Assembly: GCA_022649305.1 (NCBI GenBank)
Contig: JALCNW010000003.1
Span: 62,001-126,000 of the forward strand
DNA: 64,000 nt
Source: Enterobacter sp.
GTDB lineage: Bacteria; Pseudomonadota; Gammaproteobacteria; Enterobacterales; Enterobacteriaceae
Direction of reading: 5' to 3'
The position numbers and the translations under genes were made by a program. Below, piece by piece: positions 57,536-64,000 of this stretch (positions are counted from its first letter, which is position 1; each line of letters begins with the position of its first letter). The notes under the pieces were generated by a model, which saw nothing but the letters and a program-made list of their open reading frames with translations, ran no database searches and was not told the DNA's origin.

Positions 57536-59566
57536 CTAATATCCAATGGCAAACCAGCATAACTGGCGGTCTGTTGCAGCAGTATTTGACAGGGAATATT
57601 GTGAAGCCGATTTTATGTATCCCGTCATTGAATTTTCGCCAGCCGTTCGCTCAAGGTTGTTTGATACCGTCAGCGATGCGCAGCCGGTCGGAAACGAAAC
57701 AGGAAAAGTGAATGCTCTTGTTGTTGCCCCACTGACGCTTTCAAGCCCCCACTGAAAAATCATTCCTGTGCTTGAATCTTTAAACCAGCCACGCGTTCCT
57801 TTTGATACCGTGTTGACCTTCTGAAAAGTATTATTTGCCAGTGATTTGGTATAAAACCGGTTATCGAAATTCTCATAGTTTCCCGGCTTAATCTGACCTT
57901 TCGCTTCCAGATTCCCGCCACGGGTATCGACAAAGACCGTGACACCTTCACTGCCCGTGAGGGTGCAACAGAATCCGATACCGTTCCATGATTTCAGCAT
58001 CAGGTTATTACTGGAAAAGCCTGCTGCATCTTCACCCTGATAAACCCCCGTTGCGTTCCGGATTTTCACACCCTCTGAGAAAATGACCTCTTTCTGGAAA
58101 GTGCCACCCTTTGACGCTGAAACTGCATCGACTTCATCGGCTGTTGGCGGGTTATTTGAATCGTAGAGCTTAATCCATCCCTGCCACTCGCCGTTCATTT
58201 TTGTCCTGTGGCGCAAGGGTTCATCGGGGCGACCTGCACGCCAGCCAATCTGACGACCGGTATTCTGGTTGTACTGGCAATGAATAATCTCAGAAACCTG
58301 ATTCGCGACCGGGCCGTGAATACCCCCGGCACTCAAATTGAAAAAGCCGTTGTAGTTAATATCATTGGCATCAGACACGTTAACACCGGCAATCGCACCG
58401 AGACCAAAATCACCCACCCGCAACACCCGCCCGGCTGTGGTATCTGTGCTGGAGGTGGTGACATCTTTTGTGGCCGCTGTACCCGCATCATCCAGATTCG
58501 ACGTTTTCAGGCTGATATCTTTGGTGCCGTCAAAACCCACACCTGCAATTTTCCGCGCAGTGTCGAGTTTCTTTGCGGCTTCCGCTGTACCTTTAGCAGG
58601 TAACGCGCCGACATCATCGGCGTTGGGTTTGTATCCCTCGTGATAAACAGCCTTATCGTCATACTTCAGCTCGCCAGTATGCTTCAGTTGCAGATACTTA
58701 CCGGACTTCCCGCTCGCAATAAAAACGTCTGAATTACCGACACCAAACGAGACAGTGCCGATAGCAGTTTTAATACCAAGCCCTCCTGTCAGCCACCCAC
58801 CCGTTAGTGGCAAACGGTTATTCGCATTATCATTTGCCGCTTTTACGGCTGCAGCTGTCGCGGCGACGATCTCCGACTCGCTGTCCGTCGCGCTGCTTAG
58901 CTGGACAATCCCCTTCTGCTTTGTGGTCGCGTCCTGAGCTGTATATTTACCCTTAGCAAGGTCATACGCCGCCTTAACCGCGTTCGGGGTCGCAGCGAGC
59001 GCCTCAGACGTGCTGTCGGTCGAACTGCTTAATTGCGTGAAGCCCTTTTCTTTCAGCGTGGCGTCAGGATGGCGGCGCGACTGCTCATGCTCCGCGAGTT
59101 TATCGTCGACGTAGTCCTGCGTTGCCATCACCATTGAGGAATCGATCGTCAGTTCGACTGACCCGATATCGCTTACCATGATGACCATGCGCAGCGTCTG
59201 CGCGCGGCCTGAGCCCTCCGCGAGTGCAGGCTTATAGCTTTCCGCCATATTGCCGACCGCAATCAGCGCGCCGGTATCATCGTAAAGTCCCATTTCACGC
59301 AGCCAGAATCCTCCGGTCTCAGGGGGGATAAGCAGCTCCGCCACGACATAGTTTTTGTGTTTTTTGTCCTGGCTGATTTTATTCAGCGCATGACGCCAGA
59401 CCTCATTCACAAGCTTTGTCTGGCTGGCGTTCGGCTCGGGCAGTTTGCCCCCGCCATCTCCGACGGCCATCGCCACGAAATTCACTTTCTTCCCGTTCGG
59501 AAGGGTCGCCGCCGCCAGTTTTTCCGCACCGGCTTTGGTGATAACGGTTTTATATTTTACTGTCAT
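57536..59566 (-). CDS. H: tail fibre protein gpH
   Basis: The 676-residue fibre has a conserved P2 N-terminal attachment domain (about 1-165; KTVITKAGAEKLAAATLPNGKKVNF), two tail-fibre repeats (EKGFTQLSSSTDSTSEALAATPNAVKAA and QKGIVQLSSATDSESEIVAATAAAVKAA), a glycine-rich middle, and a receptor-binding tip (about 600-676; GMIFQWGLESVSGATTRAFTFPVSFP). The tip resembles the gp53-like fibre C-terminus. The C-terminus and its chaperone gene differ in base use from the rest, consistent with host-range swapping. Confidence 0.93.
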   Translation of the reverse strand: MTVKYKTVITKAGAEKLAAATLPNGKKVNFVAMAVGDGGGKLPEPNASQTKLVNEVWRHALNKISQDKKHKNYVVAELLIPPETGGFWLREMGLYDDTGALIAVGNMAESYKPALAEGSGRAQTLRMVIMVSDIGSVELTIDSSMVMATQDYVDDKLAEHEQSRRHPDATLKEKGFTQLSSSTDSTSEALAATPNAVKAAYDLAKGKYTAQDATTKQKGIVQLSSATDSESEIVAATAAAVKAANDNANNRLPLTGGWLTGGLGIKTAIGTVSFGVGNSDVFIASGKSGKYLQLKHTGELKYDDKAVYHEGYKPNADDVGALPAKGTAEAAKKLDTARKIAGVGFDGTKDISLKTSNLDDAGTAATKDVTTSSTDTTAGRVLRVGDFGLGAIAGVNVSDANDINYNGFFNLSAGGIHGPVANQVSEIIHCQYNQNTGRQIGWRAGRPDEPLRHRTKMNGEWQGWIKLYDSNNPPTADEVDAVSASKGGTFQKEVIFSEGVKIRNATGVYQGEDAAGFSSNNLMLKSWNGIGFCCTLTGSEGVTVFVDTRGGNLEAKGQIKPGNYENFDNRFYTKSLANNTFQKVNTVSKGTRGWFKDSSTGMIFQWGLESVSGATTRAFTFPVSFPTGCASLTVSNNLERTAGENSMTGYIKSASQYSLSNTAATDRQLCWFAIGY

Positions 59567-59577
59567 TGTGCTCTCAC

Positions 59578-60108
59578 TTATCCGGGGTAAACCGTGATGA
59601 TGTCGCCGTCATAGGTCAGCGCGCCGGTGTACAGATAGCCCGGAATATCCTGAATAATATTCAGACCGATAAGATGGCGACTGGCTGGCTTCGCATCGGC
59701 AATCAGCCGCTCCATTTCGTAATACATTTCCTCGGTGATGCCGGTCTCTAACACACCGATATCGAGGCGGAACGTGCCGGGCGGGTCGTTCGTTTCCCAC
59801 CATTCAGAAACGTTAATCAGATACCCGAGCGGCTCCACCACACGGCGCACCGCCCCAATCGTTCCCTTGTGCGCATGGATAAACCACGCCGCGCGGATCA
59901 CTTCGCGTTTGGTTTCCTCCGGCCAGCTCTCATCCCAGCGGTCAACCGAGAATGCCCACGCCAGCCACGGCAGCAGATTCGCCGGGCAGGTATCGGCGTT
60001 CCACAGACGACGCAGCGGAACGGGGGTGTTTTCGATATCCGCGCAGGCACGCGCCGCCGCCACCTCAAGCGCCGACGAGCCGACCGGCAACATACGCGCA
60101 TTACTCAT
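59578..60108 (-). CDS. I: baseplate protein gpI
   Basis: The 176-residue P2 gpI homologue (LPVGSSALEVAAARACADI, LPWLAWAFSVDRWDESWPEETKREVIRAAWFIHAHKGT) is a baseplate wedge part. It overlaps J by eight bases and is followed by the fibre gene after 11 bp. Confidence 0.95.
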   Translation of the reverse strand: MSNARMLPVGSSALEVAAARACADIENTPVPLRRLWNADTCPANLLPWLAWAFSVDRWDESWPEETKREVIRAAWFIHAHKGTIGAVRRVVEPLGYLINVSEWWETNDPPGTFRLDIGVLETGITEEMYYEMERLIADAKPASRHLIGLNIIQDIPGYLYTGALTYDGDIITVYPG

Positions 60109-61009
60109 CGTTACCCCCGACTTTCACGCTGTACGCGGTGCAGTGTGACGCCTGCGTCTCATCGAGCACGATGTCGGCCATGGGTGCAGCCAGTTCGACG
60201 CGCTGGACACCTTCGACGTGAAGCGCGGCGTAAATGGCAGATTTGCGGATATCCCGCCCGAGCCGGTGCTGCGCGCTGATATAGGTCTGCAGCTTCGCTT
60301 TTGCCGCACTGAGCACCGGCTCGCTTTCGGGACCGGGGTAGAGATAAAGCGCGGCGTCGATGGTGTAATCGACAATCTTTGCTGACTGGACGGTTACGCG
60401 GTCAGCGACCGGCCTCACGTCCTCATCATTCAGCGCCGCACGCACCACGGCGAGCAGCTCAGCGGACGCCGCGCCGTTATTCTCGCGGGACAGGACCGAC
60501 ACGGTCACGCACGCCGGTTCAGGACTGATAACCGAAATATCGGCGACCCGCCCGTCAGCGCTGCGGCCATGAAACTGATATGCACCGGTTGAGCCTGCGG
60601 TACTCAGCCCCTCCGGTGCCTGCTGGATGCGCAGACGATAGTCGGTGTCCGATTCCATCTCGGCAGGTGTCGGCGGCAGCGTTGTCTCATCGGCTGGCGT
60701 AATCACCAGTCGCCCGACGCTGGAGTTTGCCCCTATCTGGTCGAGGTCAGCCCCGGCGGCATACGCCAGCATGACCGCGCGAGCGGCTTCATTGACGCGC
60801 TGTCGCCATATCACTTCCCGATAAGCGCTTTCCTGCAACTGCTTAACAATCGGCTCAGATTCAAGCGTCAGCGTGCGCGCGACCGCGTCCTGCTGGTCTT
60901 CGGGGTAAAGCGAGACGAACGTCGCTTTGCGTTCTGCGAGGATAGTTTCATAGTCCAGTTCTTCCACGACATCAGGCGCGGTGAGCTGGCTCAGGTCAAC
61001 AATGGCCAT
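60101..61009 (-). CDS. J: baseplate protein gpJ
   Basis: The 302-residue gpJ homologue begins MAIVDLSQLTAPDVVEELDYETILAERKATFVSLYP and has the baseplate_J core (YAAGADLDQIGANSSVGRLVITPA, ADISVISPEPACVTVSVLSRENNG). It forms the periphery of the baseplate and lies five bases after W. Confidence 0.96.
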   Translation of the reverse strand: MAIVDLSQLTAPDVVEELDYETILAERKATFVSLYPEDQQDAVARTLTLESEPIVKQLQESAYREVIWRQRVNEAARAVMLAYAAGADLDQIGANSSVGRLVITPADETTLPPTPAEMESDTDYRLRIQQAPEGLSTAGSTGAYQFHGRSADGRVADISVISPEPACVTVSVLSRENNGAASAELLAVVRAALNDEDVRPVADRVTVQSAKIVDYTIDAALYLYPGPESEPVLSAAKAKLQTYISAQHRLGRDIRKSAIYAALHVEGVQRVELAAPMADIVLDETQASHCTAYSVKVGGNDE

Positions 61010-61014
61010 AGCGT

Positions 61015-61365
61015 TTAACTCAGTGGAATGGTGAAGGAAAATGGCTGGTTTAAGGTCGAGCGGGTCCCGGTAATATCGACATACAGCGCCCCGTCAGTCT
61101 CCCCGCGTTCAAAGGTAATGGTCGACAGGGTGACGCGCGGCTCCCACTTCTGGATAGCGGAGTAACACGCGGCCATAATCTGCAGGCGAAGTGCCGGGCT
61201 CTGCGGCTGGTCAATCAGCGCCGACAGCAGCGAGCCGTATTCACGGCGCATGACGCGCGAGCCAACCGGCGTGACCAGAATATCGCGCACGCTTTGCCTG
61301 ATATGGTCGGCCTCAGAAATACTGAGCCCGGTCTGGCTGTTCATACCGAGATAACGCACCGTCAT
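61015..61365 (-). CDS. W: baseplate protein gpW
   Basis: The 116-residue gpW of P2 belongs to the gp25-like lysozyme-fold family: SEADHIRQSVRDILVTPVGSRVMRREYGSLLSALIDQP. It overlaps V by four bases (ATGA). Confidence 0.95.
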   Translation of the reverse strand: MTVRYLGMNSQTGLSISEADHIRQSVRDILVTPVGSRVMRREYGSLLSALIDQPQSPALRLQIMAACYSAIQKWEPRVTLSTITFERGETDGALYVDITGTRSTLNQPFSFTIPLS

Positions 61366-62003
61366 TTTGTGTCCACCGTTCTGTCATCGCCGCGTTTCAC
61401 GCCGCCGTGGTCGTGGTCATCCGCCTGCACGCCGTTGGAAGTAAATTTCCCGCCGGTGTGCGTGATATTCCCTTTCATCGTTCCGCCCTTCTGCACTTCG
61501 AGCGTGCCGGTGATGAGCTTGTTGGTGCAGACCACTTCGGGTGTATCGAGCGTGATGCGGGTTTCTGCTTTCACCAGCACCACCGGCACGGTGGCCGTAA
61601 TGGAATCTGACGCGGTGACGTCAGCGGTTTTGATACCGGACACGGTGAGCGCACCGCTTTCGGGCTCGTACTCGATAACCGCCCCGTCAGGAAAGGCAAC
61701 ATGAAAGGCATCGGGCGAGGCTGACGGCGCGGGATGGTCATCCGAGAAAATGCCCGGCAGCACAAAGGCGGTGTCGAGCTCGCCGCCGATAGCCAGTAAA
61801 AGCACCTGCTCACCGACCGATGGAGCCCACCACACCCGCGAGCGACCGGCGCGACAGGTTAGCCAGTTCAGCCAGGTGGTTTGCATCCCGCCGGTCTGGA
61901 CACGACAAAGCCCCTCGTCGAGGTTGATGTCGGTCACGATGCCGGTGCGGATGAGGTTTCGGATCGCGCGTGCGATGTCCTGCAGAGAATTTAAATTATT
62001 CAT
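61362..62003 (-). CDS. V: baseplate spike protein gpV
   Basis: The 213-residue spike has an N-terminal OB-like region (CRVQTGGMQTTWLNWLTCRAGRSRVWWAPSVGEQVLLLA), a central beta-helix and a C-terminal metal site DDHDHGG, matching the HxH iron motif at the P2 spike tip. It pierces the outer membrane at infection. The start has no clear ribosome site. Confidence 0.95.
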   Translation of the reverse strand: MNNLNSLQDIARAIRNLIRTGIVTDINLDEGLCRVQTGGMQTTWLNWLTCRAGRSRVWWAPSVGEQVLLLAIGGELDTAFVLPGIFSDDHPAPSASPDAFHVAFPDGAVIEYEPESGALTVSGIKTADVTASDSITATVPVVLVKAETRITLDTPEVVCTNKLITGTLEVQKGGTMKGNITHTGGKFTSNGVQADDHDHGGVKRGDDRTVDTK

Positions 62004-62046
62004 GGGGAAAGGATGCCGCCGGGCAGCGTCAGCGGCAATCGAGCGG

Positions 62047-62070
62047 GGTTTTATGGTCGATGGGACAACA
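62047..62070 (-). promoter_or_regulatory. candidate Ogr-binding site upstream of V
   Basis: Minus-strand TGTTGT-N12-AAAACC matches the left half of the P2 Ogr/Delta box TGTTGT-N12-ACAACA fully and the right half at four of six positions. It lies in the 68-bp S-V gap. The distance to the V start is short for the usual centre at -55, so it is tentative. Confidence 0.35.
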
Positions 62071-62071
62071 A

Positions 62072-62521
62072 TCAGCGATTCAGATGTTTATTTACCAGCT
62101 CCTCGACGAGCTGTTTATCTGCCTGGCTAAATCCGAGTAGCTGACGCTCTGCATACTGCACATCCTGAGCGTGTGCATTTGGGCGGTCTTTCAGGCCGTA
62201 CTGATGAATCTGCGCAATGCGCTGCACTTTGCCGGTAAATTCCACCACAGCACGGTTTTCACGACCACTGGCTTTCATGTACCGACTCGTGCGCAGCTTC
62301 TGAAACATCGCCCTTTTTATACGGCCTTTCTTTTCCCTGAGCGGCTGGCGCTTTCTGGCCTGATACGGCGTGCCATCGGGCGCTATTTGTAGTTTGATAC
62401 GTTGCTGTTGCGCCTTGCGCAGTTCCTTCGCTATCTCAGCAGCAAGTTTGCGCCGTCCCGCCGGTGACAGCGCACCAATCAGCCCGGCCAGCTTATCGTC
62501 AAAGGGTTTAAAGTCACTCAT
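62072..62521 (-). CDS. S: tail completion protein gpS
   Basis: The 149-residue gpS homologue (LAGLIGALSPAGRRKLAAEIAKELRKAQQQRIKLQIAPDGTPY) belongs to the phage virion morphogenesis family. It acts in tail completion with R and overlaps R by eight bases. Confidence 0.94.
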   Translation of the reverse strand: MSDFKPFDDKLAGLIGALSPAGRRKLAAEIAKELRKAQQQRIKLQIAPDGTPYQARKRQPLREKKGRIKRAMFQKLRTSRYMKASGRENRAVVEFTGKVQRIAQIHQYGLKDRPNAHAQDVQYAERQLLGFSQADKQLVEELVNKHLNR

Positions 62522-62981
62522 CCCATTTGCTCACCAGCTCGCCATTGATATACAGCTCAGTCGGTCGCGTCACCGGCTCGGGCAATGGCGGCTCAGGTGC
62601 ATAGCTGACGTGCAGCGCGCCGTTTTCATCCCTGACGAGCGTACGCTCGGTGAGCTGCAGGCTGATACTGATATCGACGTTGTCGCCGTCGTTCAAATCC
62701 ATCTGGAAACGATAGCCCTTTTTGCGCCCTTCATCGAGGGTGCAGATATCCGGCTGATTCTCTCGCAGCCATGCGGCCACCGGGACAAAAATTAAATCCG
62801 GGTCGCCCACAAAATCACACACGATCACATTCAGGGTGTATATCTTTTCGTGCGACAGCGAGGCCGCGAGACGCGCATCAATGTTCCCCTCATCGGCAAA
62901 GATGCGCATCATTTCGGGGTTTGTTTTTAACTGCGGTACGGCGTCAGTGAGCGCCTTGCGCAGGCTTTTCATTTTCTGCAT
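62514..62981 (-). CDS. R: tail completion protein gpR
   Basis: The start was moved to MQKMKSLRKALTDAVPQLKTNP with AGGA eight bases upstream, giving 155 residues, the P2 gpR length. It keeps YTLNVIVCDFVGDPDLIFVPVAAWLRENQPDI and ends TELYINGELVSKWDE, as in P2. It overlaps the end of lysC by 38 bases. Confidence 0.94.
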   Translation of the reverse strand: MQKMKSLRKALTDAVPQLKTNPEMMRIFADEGNIDARLAASLSHEKIYTLNVIVCDFVGDPDLIFVPVAAWLRENQPDICTLDEGRKKGYRFQMDLNDGDNVDISISLQLTERTLVRDENGALHVSYAPEPPLPEPVTRPTELYINGELVSKWDE

Positions 62982-63234
62982 CGATTTTGTCCTGACAGTC
63001 TTTGATGGTCTCGACCTTGAGCGCGCAGGCGGTGAGCGCACTCTCAAGCCTGCGGATATCGGCACTCAAATCGCCGTTAGTTCCGGGTTCGCTTCCCGGC
63101 ATCGGGCAAAGGCTCACTTTCGGGCAGTTGTTGTAAACAATGACCGGCGGAGGCGCAGGCCTTTCGGGTGTGCAACCGGCGCACAGCATCAGGCAACTCA
63201 GCACGATACCAGCGGCGCAAATCCTCGTTTTCAT
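62944..63234 (-). CDS. lysC: o-spanin LysC (Rz1-like lipoprotein)
   Basis: The 96-residue protein has a lipoprotein signal (MKTRICAAGIVLSCLMLCAGC) with C21 the likely lipidated cysteine, followed by a Pro-rich segment (ERPAPPPV) typical of Rz1. Its first half lies within lysB in another frame and its end overlaps R. It would pair with LysB to fuse inner and outer membranes at lysis. Confidence 0.85.
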   Translation of the reverse strand: MKTRICAAGIVLSCLMLCAGCTPERPAPPPVIVYNNCPKVSLCPMPGSEPGTNGDLSADIRRLESALTACALKVETIKDCQDKIDAENEKPAQGAH

Positions 63235-63511
63235 TTATCAGCCTTGTAATGGTTTGTTCTCGTCTCGCCGCCAGCTCACCGGCGGCGTTCAGTTCATCAC
63301 TGAGCCTGACCTGCGCGGTTTCGTTCGTCCTGGCGATGCGTTGTGACACGGCAAGCTGATTTTTCAGCATTCCGATTGTCGTTTTTTGTTCGATGCCGAC
63401 CTTATTCGCTTTATCAAACGAGCGCCTTAGATTGCCGTTCTCATGCCTTAACCACAGCACCGCCGCCAGCGCCATACTGGCGGCAACCAACATCACAAAG
63501 ATTCTGGACAC
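63077..63511 (-). CDS. lysB: i-spanin LysB (Rz-like)
   Basis: The 144-residue protein has an N-terminal TM anchor (IFVMLVAASMALAAVLWL) and a long coiled coil (about 25-110), the structure of Rz-type inner-membrane spanins. It overlaps lysA by 19 bases and carries the start of lysC in another frame. Confidence 0.86.
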   Translation of the reverse strand: MSRIFVMLVAASMALAAVLWLRHENGNLRRSFDKANKVGIEQKTTIGMLKNQLAVSQRIARTNETAQVRLSDELNAAGELAARREQTITRLINENEDLRRWYRAELPDAVRRLHTRKACASAGHCLQQLPESEPLPDAGKRTRN

Positions 63512-63921
63512 AGGCCAGCCTCCCTGATGCGCTCACGGTATATACGGCGGATCACGTTAAATATCAGGACACACAGGGAATAAACCAGCGACAGGAATAC
63601 CCACCCGGCAAACAGCAGACACAGCACGATCCCGACAAGCAGAATCAATGACCACACCCGACGCCAGCGCGGGACAGTTTTGCCAATCAGCGCGCGGAAT
63701 AGCGCTATGTGCTTTGGCTTACGTGACGAATCCAAAAAGCTCGCGAACCAGTCCTCATAACTGATGACCATCAGCAGGCTTGCAACACCCAAAACCACAC
63801 AGCCAAAAGCCGCCCACGCCGCAATAAAGTTCACGGCAACACTTGCCGGGTTAGTCAGGCCCAGCACAAGCAGGATCGCAATCACGACATTCAGCATCAG
63901 AGAACATAAAAACTTATTCAT
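63493..63921 (-). CDS. lysA: LysA-like lysis-timing membrane protein
   Basis: The start MNKFLCSLMLNVVIAILLV was chosen because AAGGGG lies seven bases upstream; it gives 142 residues, near the P2 LysA length. Four hydrophobic segments are visible (about 5-25, 29-53, 93-113 and 115-128). P2 LysA delays lysis; function here is inferred from position between K and lysB. Its ATG overlaps the K stop by four bases. Confidence 0.78.
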   Translation of the reverse strand: MNKFLCSLMLNVVIAILLVLGLTNPASVAVNFIAAWAAFGCVVLGVASLLMVISYEDWFASFLDSSRKPKHIALFRALIGKTVPRWRRVWSLILLVGIVLCLLFAGWVFLSLVYSLCVLIFNVIRRIYRERIREAGLCPESL

Positions 63922-64000
63922 TGAGAAACCCCTTTCAGACAATAAGCACGCTCACGCGCGCGTCGATTTTCCAGCCCTTTGTTGATAGCGCCATTCACGT
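63918..64000 (-). CDS. K: 3' end of the endolysin gene (gpK position)
   Basis: The frame reads NGAINKGLENRRARERAYCL and stops at a TGA overlapping the lysA ATG. The NGL-NRR-RE segment is the usual C-terminus of GH24-type phage lysozymes. Only 27 codons are inside the window, and the ORF track does not list it. Confidence 0.75.
   Translation of the reverse strand, partial: VNGAINKGLENRRARERAYCLKGVSQ

Larger units (their letters stand above)
50258..64000. mobile_element. P2-like prophage, tail and lysis region (continues past the window)
   Basis: Gene order from the tRNA is ogr-D-U-T-E'/E-FII-FI-G-H-I-J-W-V-S-R-lysC-lysB-lysA-K, exactly the P2 late order, all on the minus strand. All visible tail genes are of normal length, and the E/E' frameshift and the Ogr zinc finger are intact, so the seen part looks functional. 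Integrase, immunity, replication, holin, portal and head genes and attR lie beyond the right edge. Confidence 0.95.

Noticed and set aside
62998-63065. N-terminal extension of gpR in the ORF track
   Set aside because: The extra 28 residues are Arg/Ser-rich, lie in the lysC coding region, and are absent from P2 gpR; the shorter start has a ribosome site.

Overview
The window is an enterobacterial chromosome segment of the Enterobacter/Lelliottia/Klebsiella type with the left part of a P2-like prophage at its right end. The genus assignment rests on E. coli-like housekeeping order, protein sequences close to E. coli, high G+C codon use, and a complete urease operon between plsY and tsaD, where E. 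coli K-12 carries the tartrate genes. The exact species cannot be fixed by reading alone.

Layout. Bases 1-5100 hold parC (cut by the window edge), ygiW, the qseBC two-component system and the mdaB-ygiN quinone redox pair. Bases 5140-17680 are an accessory block between ygiN and parE, which are neighbours in E. coli. It has two modules that meet tail to tail with a 27-bp coding overlap. The first is a carbohydrate module: a GH88 unsaturated-uronyl hydrolase, a LacY-like permease, a DUF2264 protein and a divergent AraC regulator. The second is a ferric-siderophore module: ATPase, two FecCD permeases, binding protein and an RpiR/SIS regulator in one overlapping operon, with a divergent TonB-dependent receptor.

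Bases 17700-39030 are conserved core: parE-yqiA-cpdA-yqiB-nudF, tolC with a marbox, ygiBC, ygiD, zupT, ribB with an FMN riboswitch, ubiK, hldE-glnE-ygiF, ygiM, cca, uppP, folB and plsY. Bases 39150-44090 are ureDABCEFG. Bases 44135-50060 are tsaD, the rpsU-dnaG-rpoD operon and mug. A tRNA with a CAU anticodon (tRNA-Ile2 type) follows, and the P2-like prophage begins directly at its 3' end. The visible prophage genes are ogr, D, U, T, E/E', FII, FI, tail-fibre assembly G, H, I, J, W, V, S, R, lysC, lysB, lysA and the 3' end of the endolysin gene K. The prophage continues past the window, so integrase, immunity, head genes and attR are not seen.

Most of the window is well-known biology. The parts most worth a second look are the DUF2264/GH88/LacY-like sugar locus, the RpiR regulator translationally coupled to a siderophore importer with an unexplained inverted ATGTAGTAGT repeat in the shared promoter region, a 32-codon ORF or small RNA between zupT and ribB, a PmrA/QseB-type box in front of qseB, and the exact -1 frameshift signal in the prophage tail genes E/E'. 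Nothing seen here is demonstrably a wholly new system. The sugar locus and the RpiR-siderophore operon are the best candidates for undescribed function.
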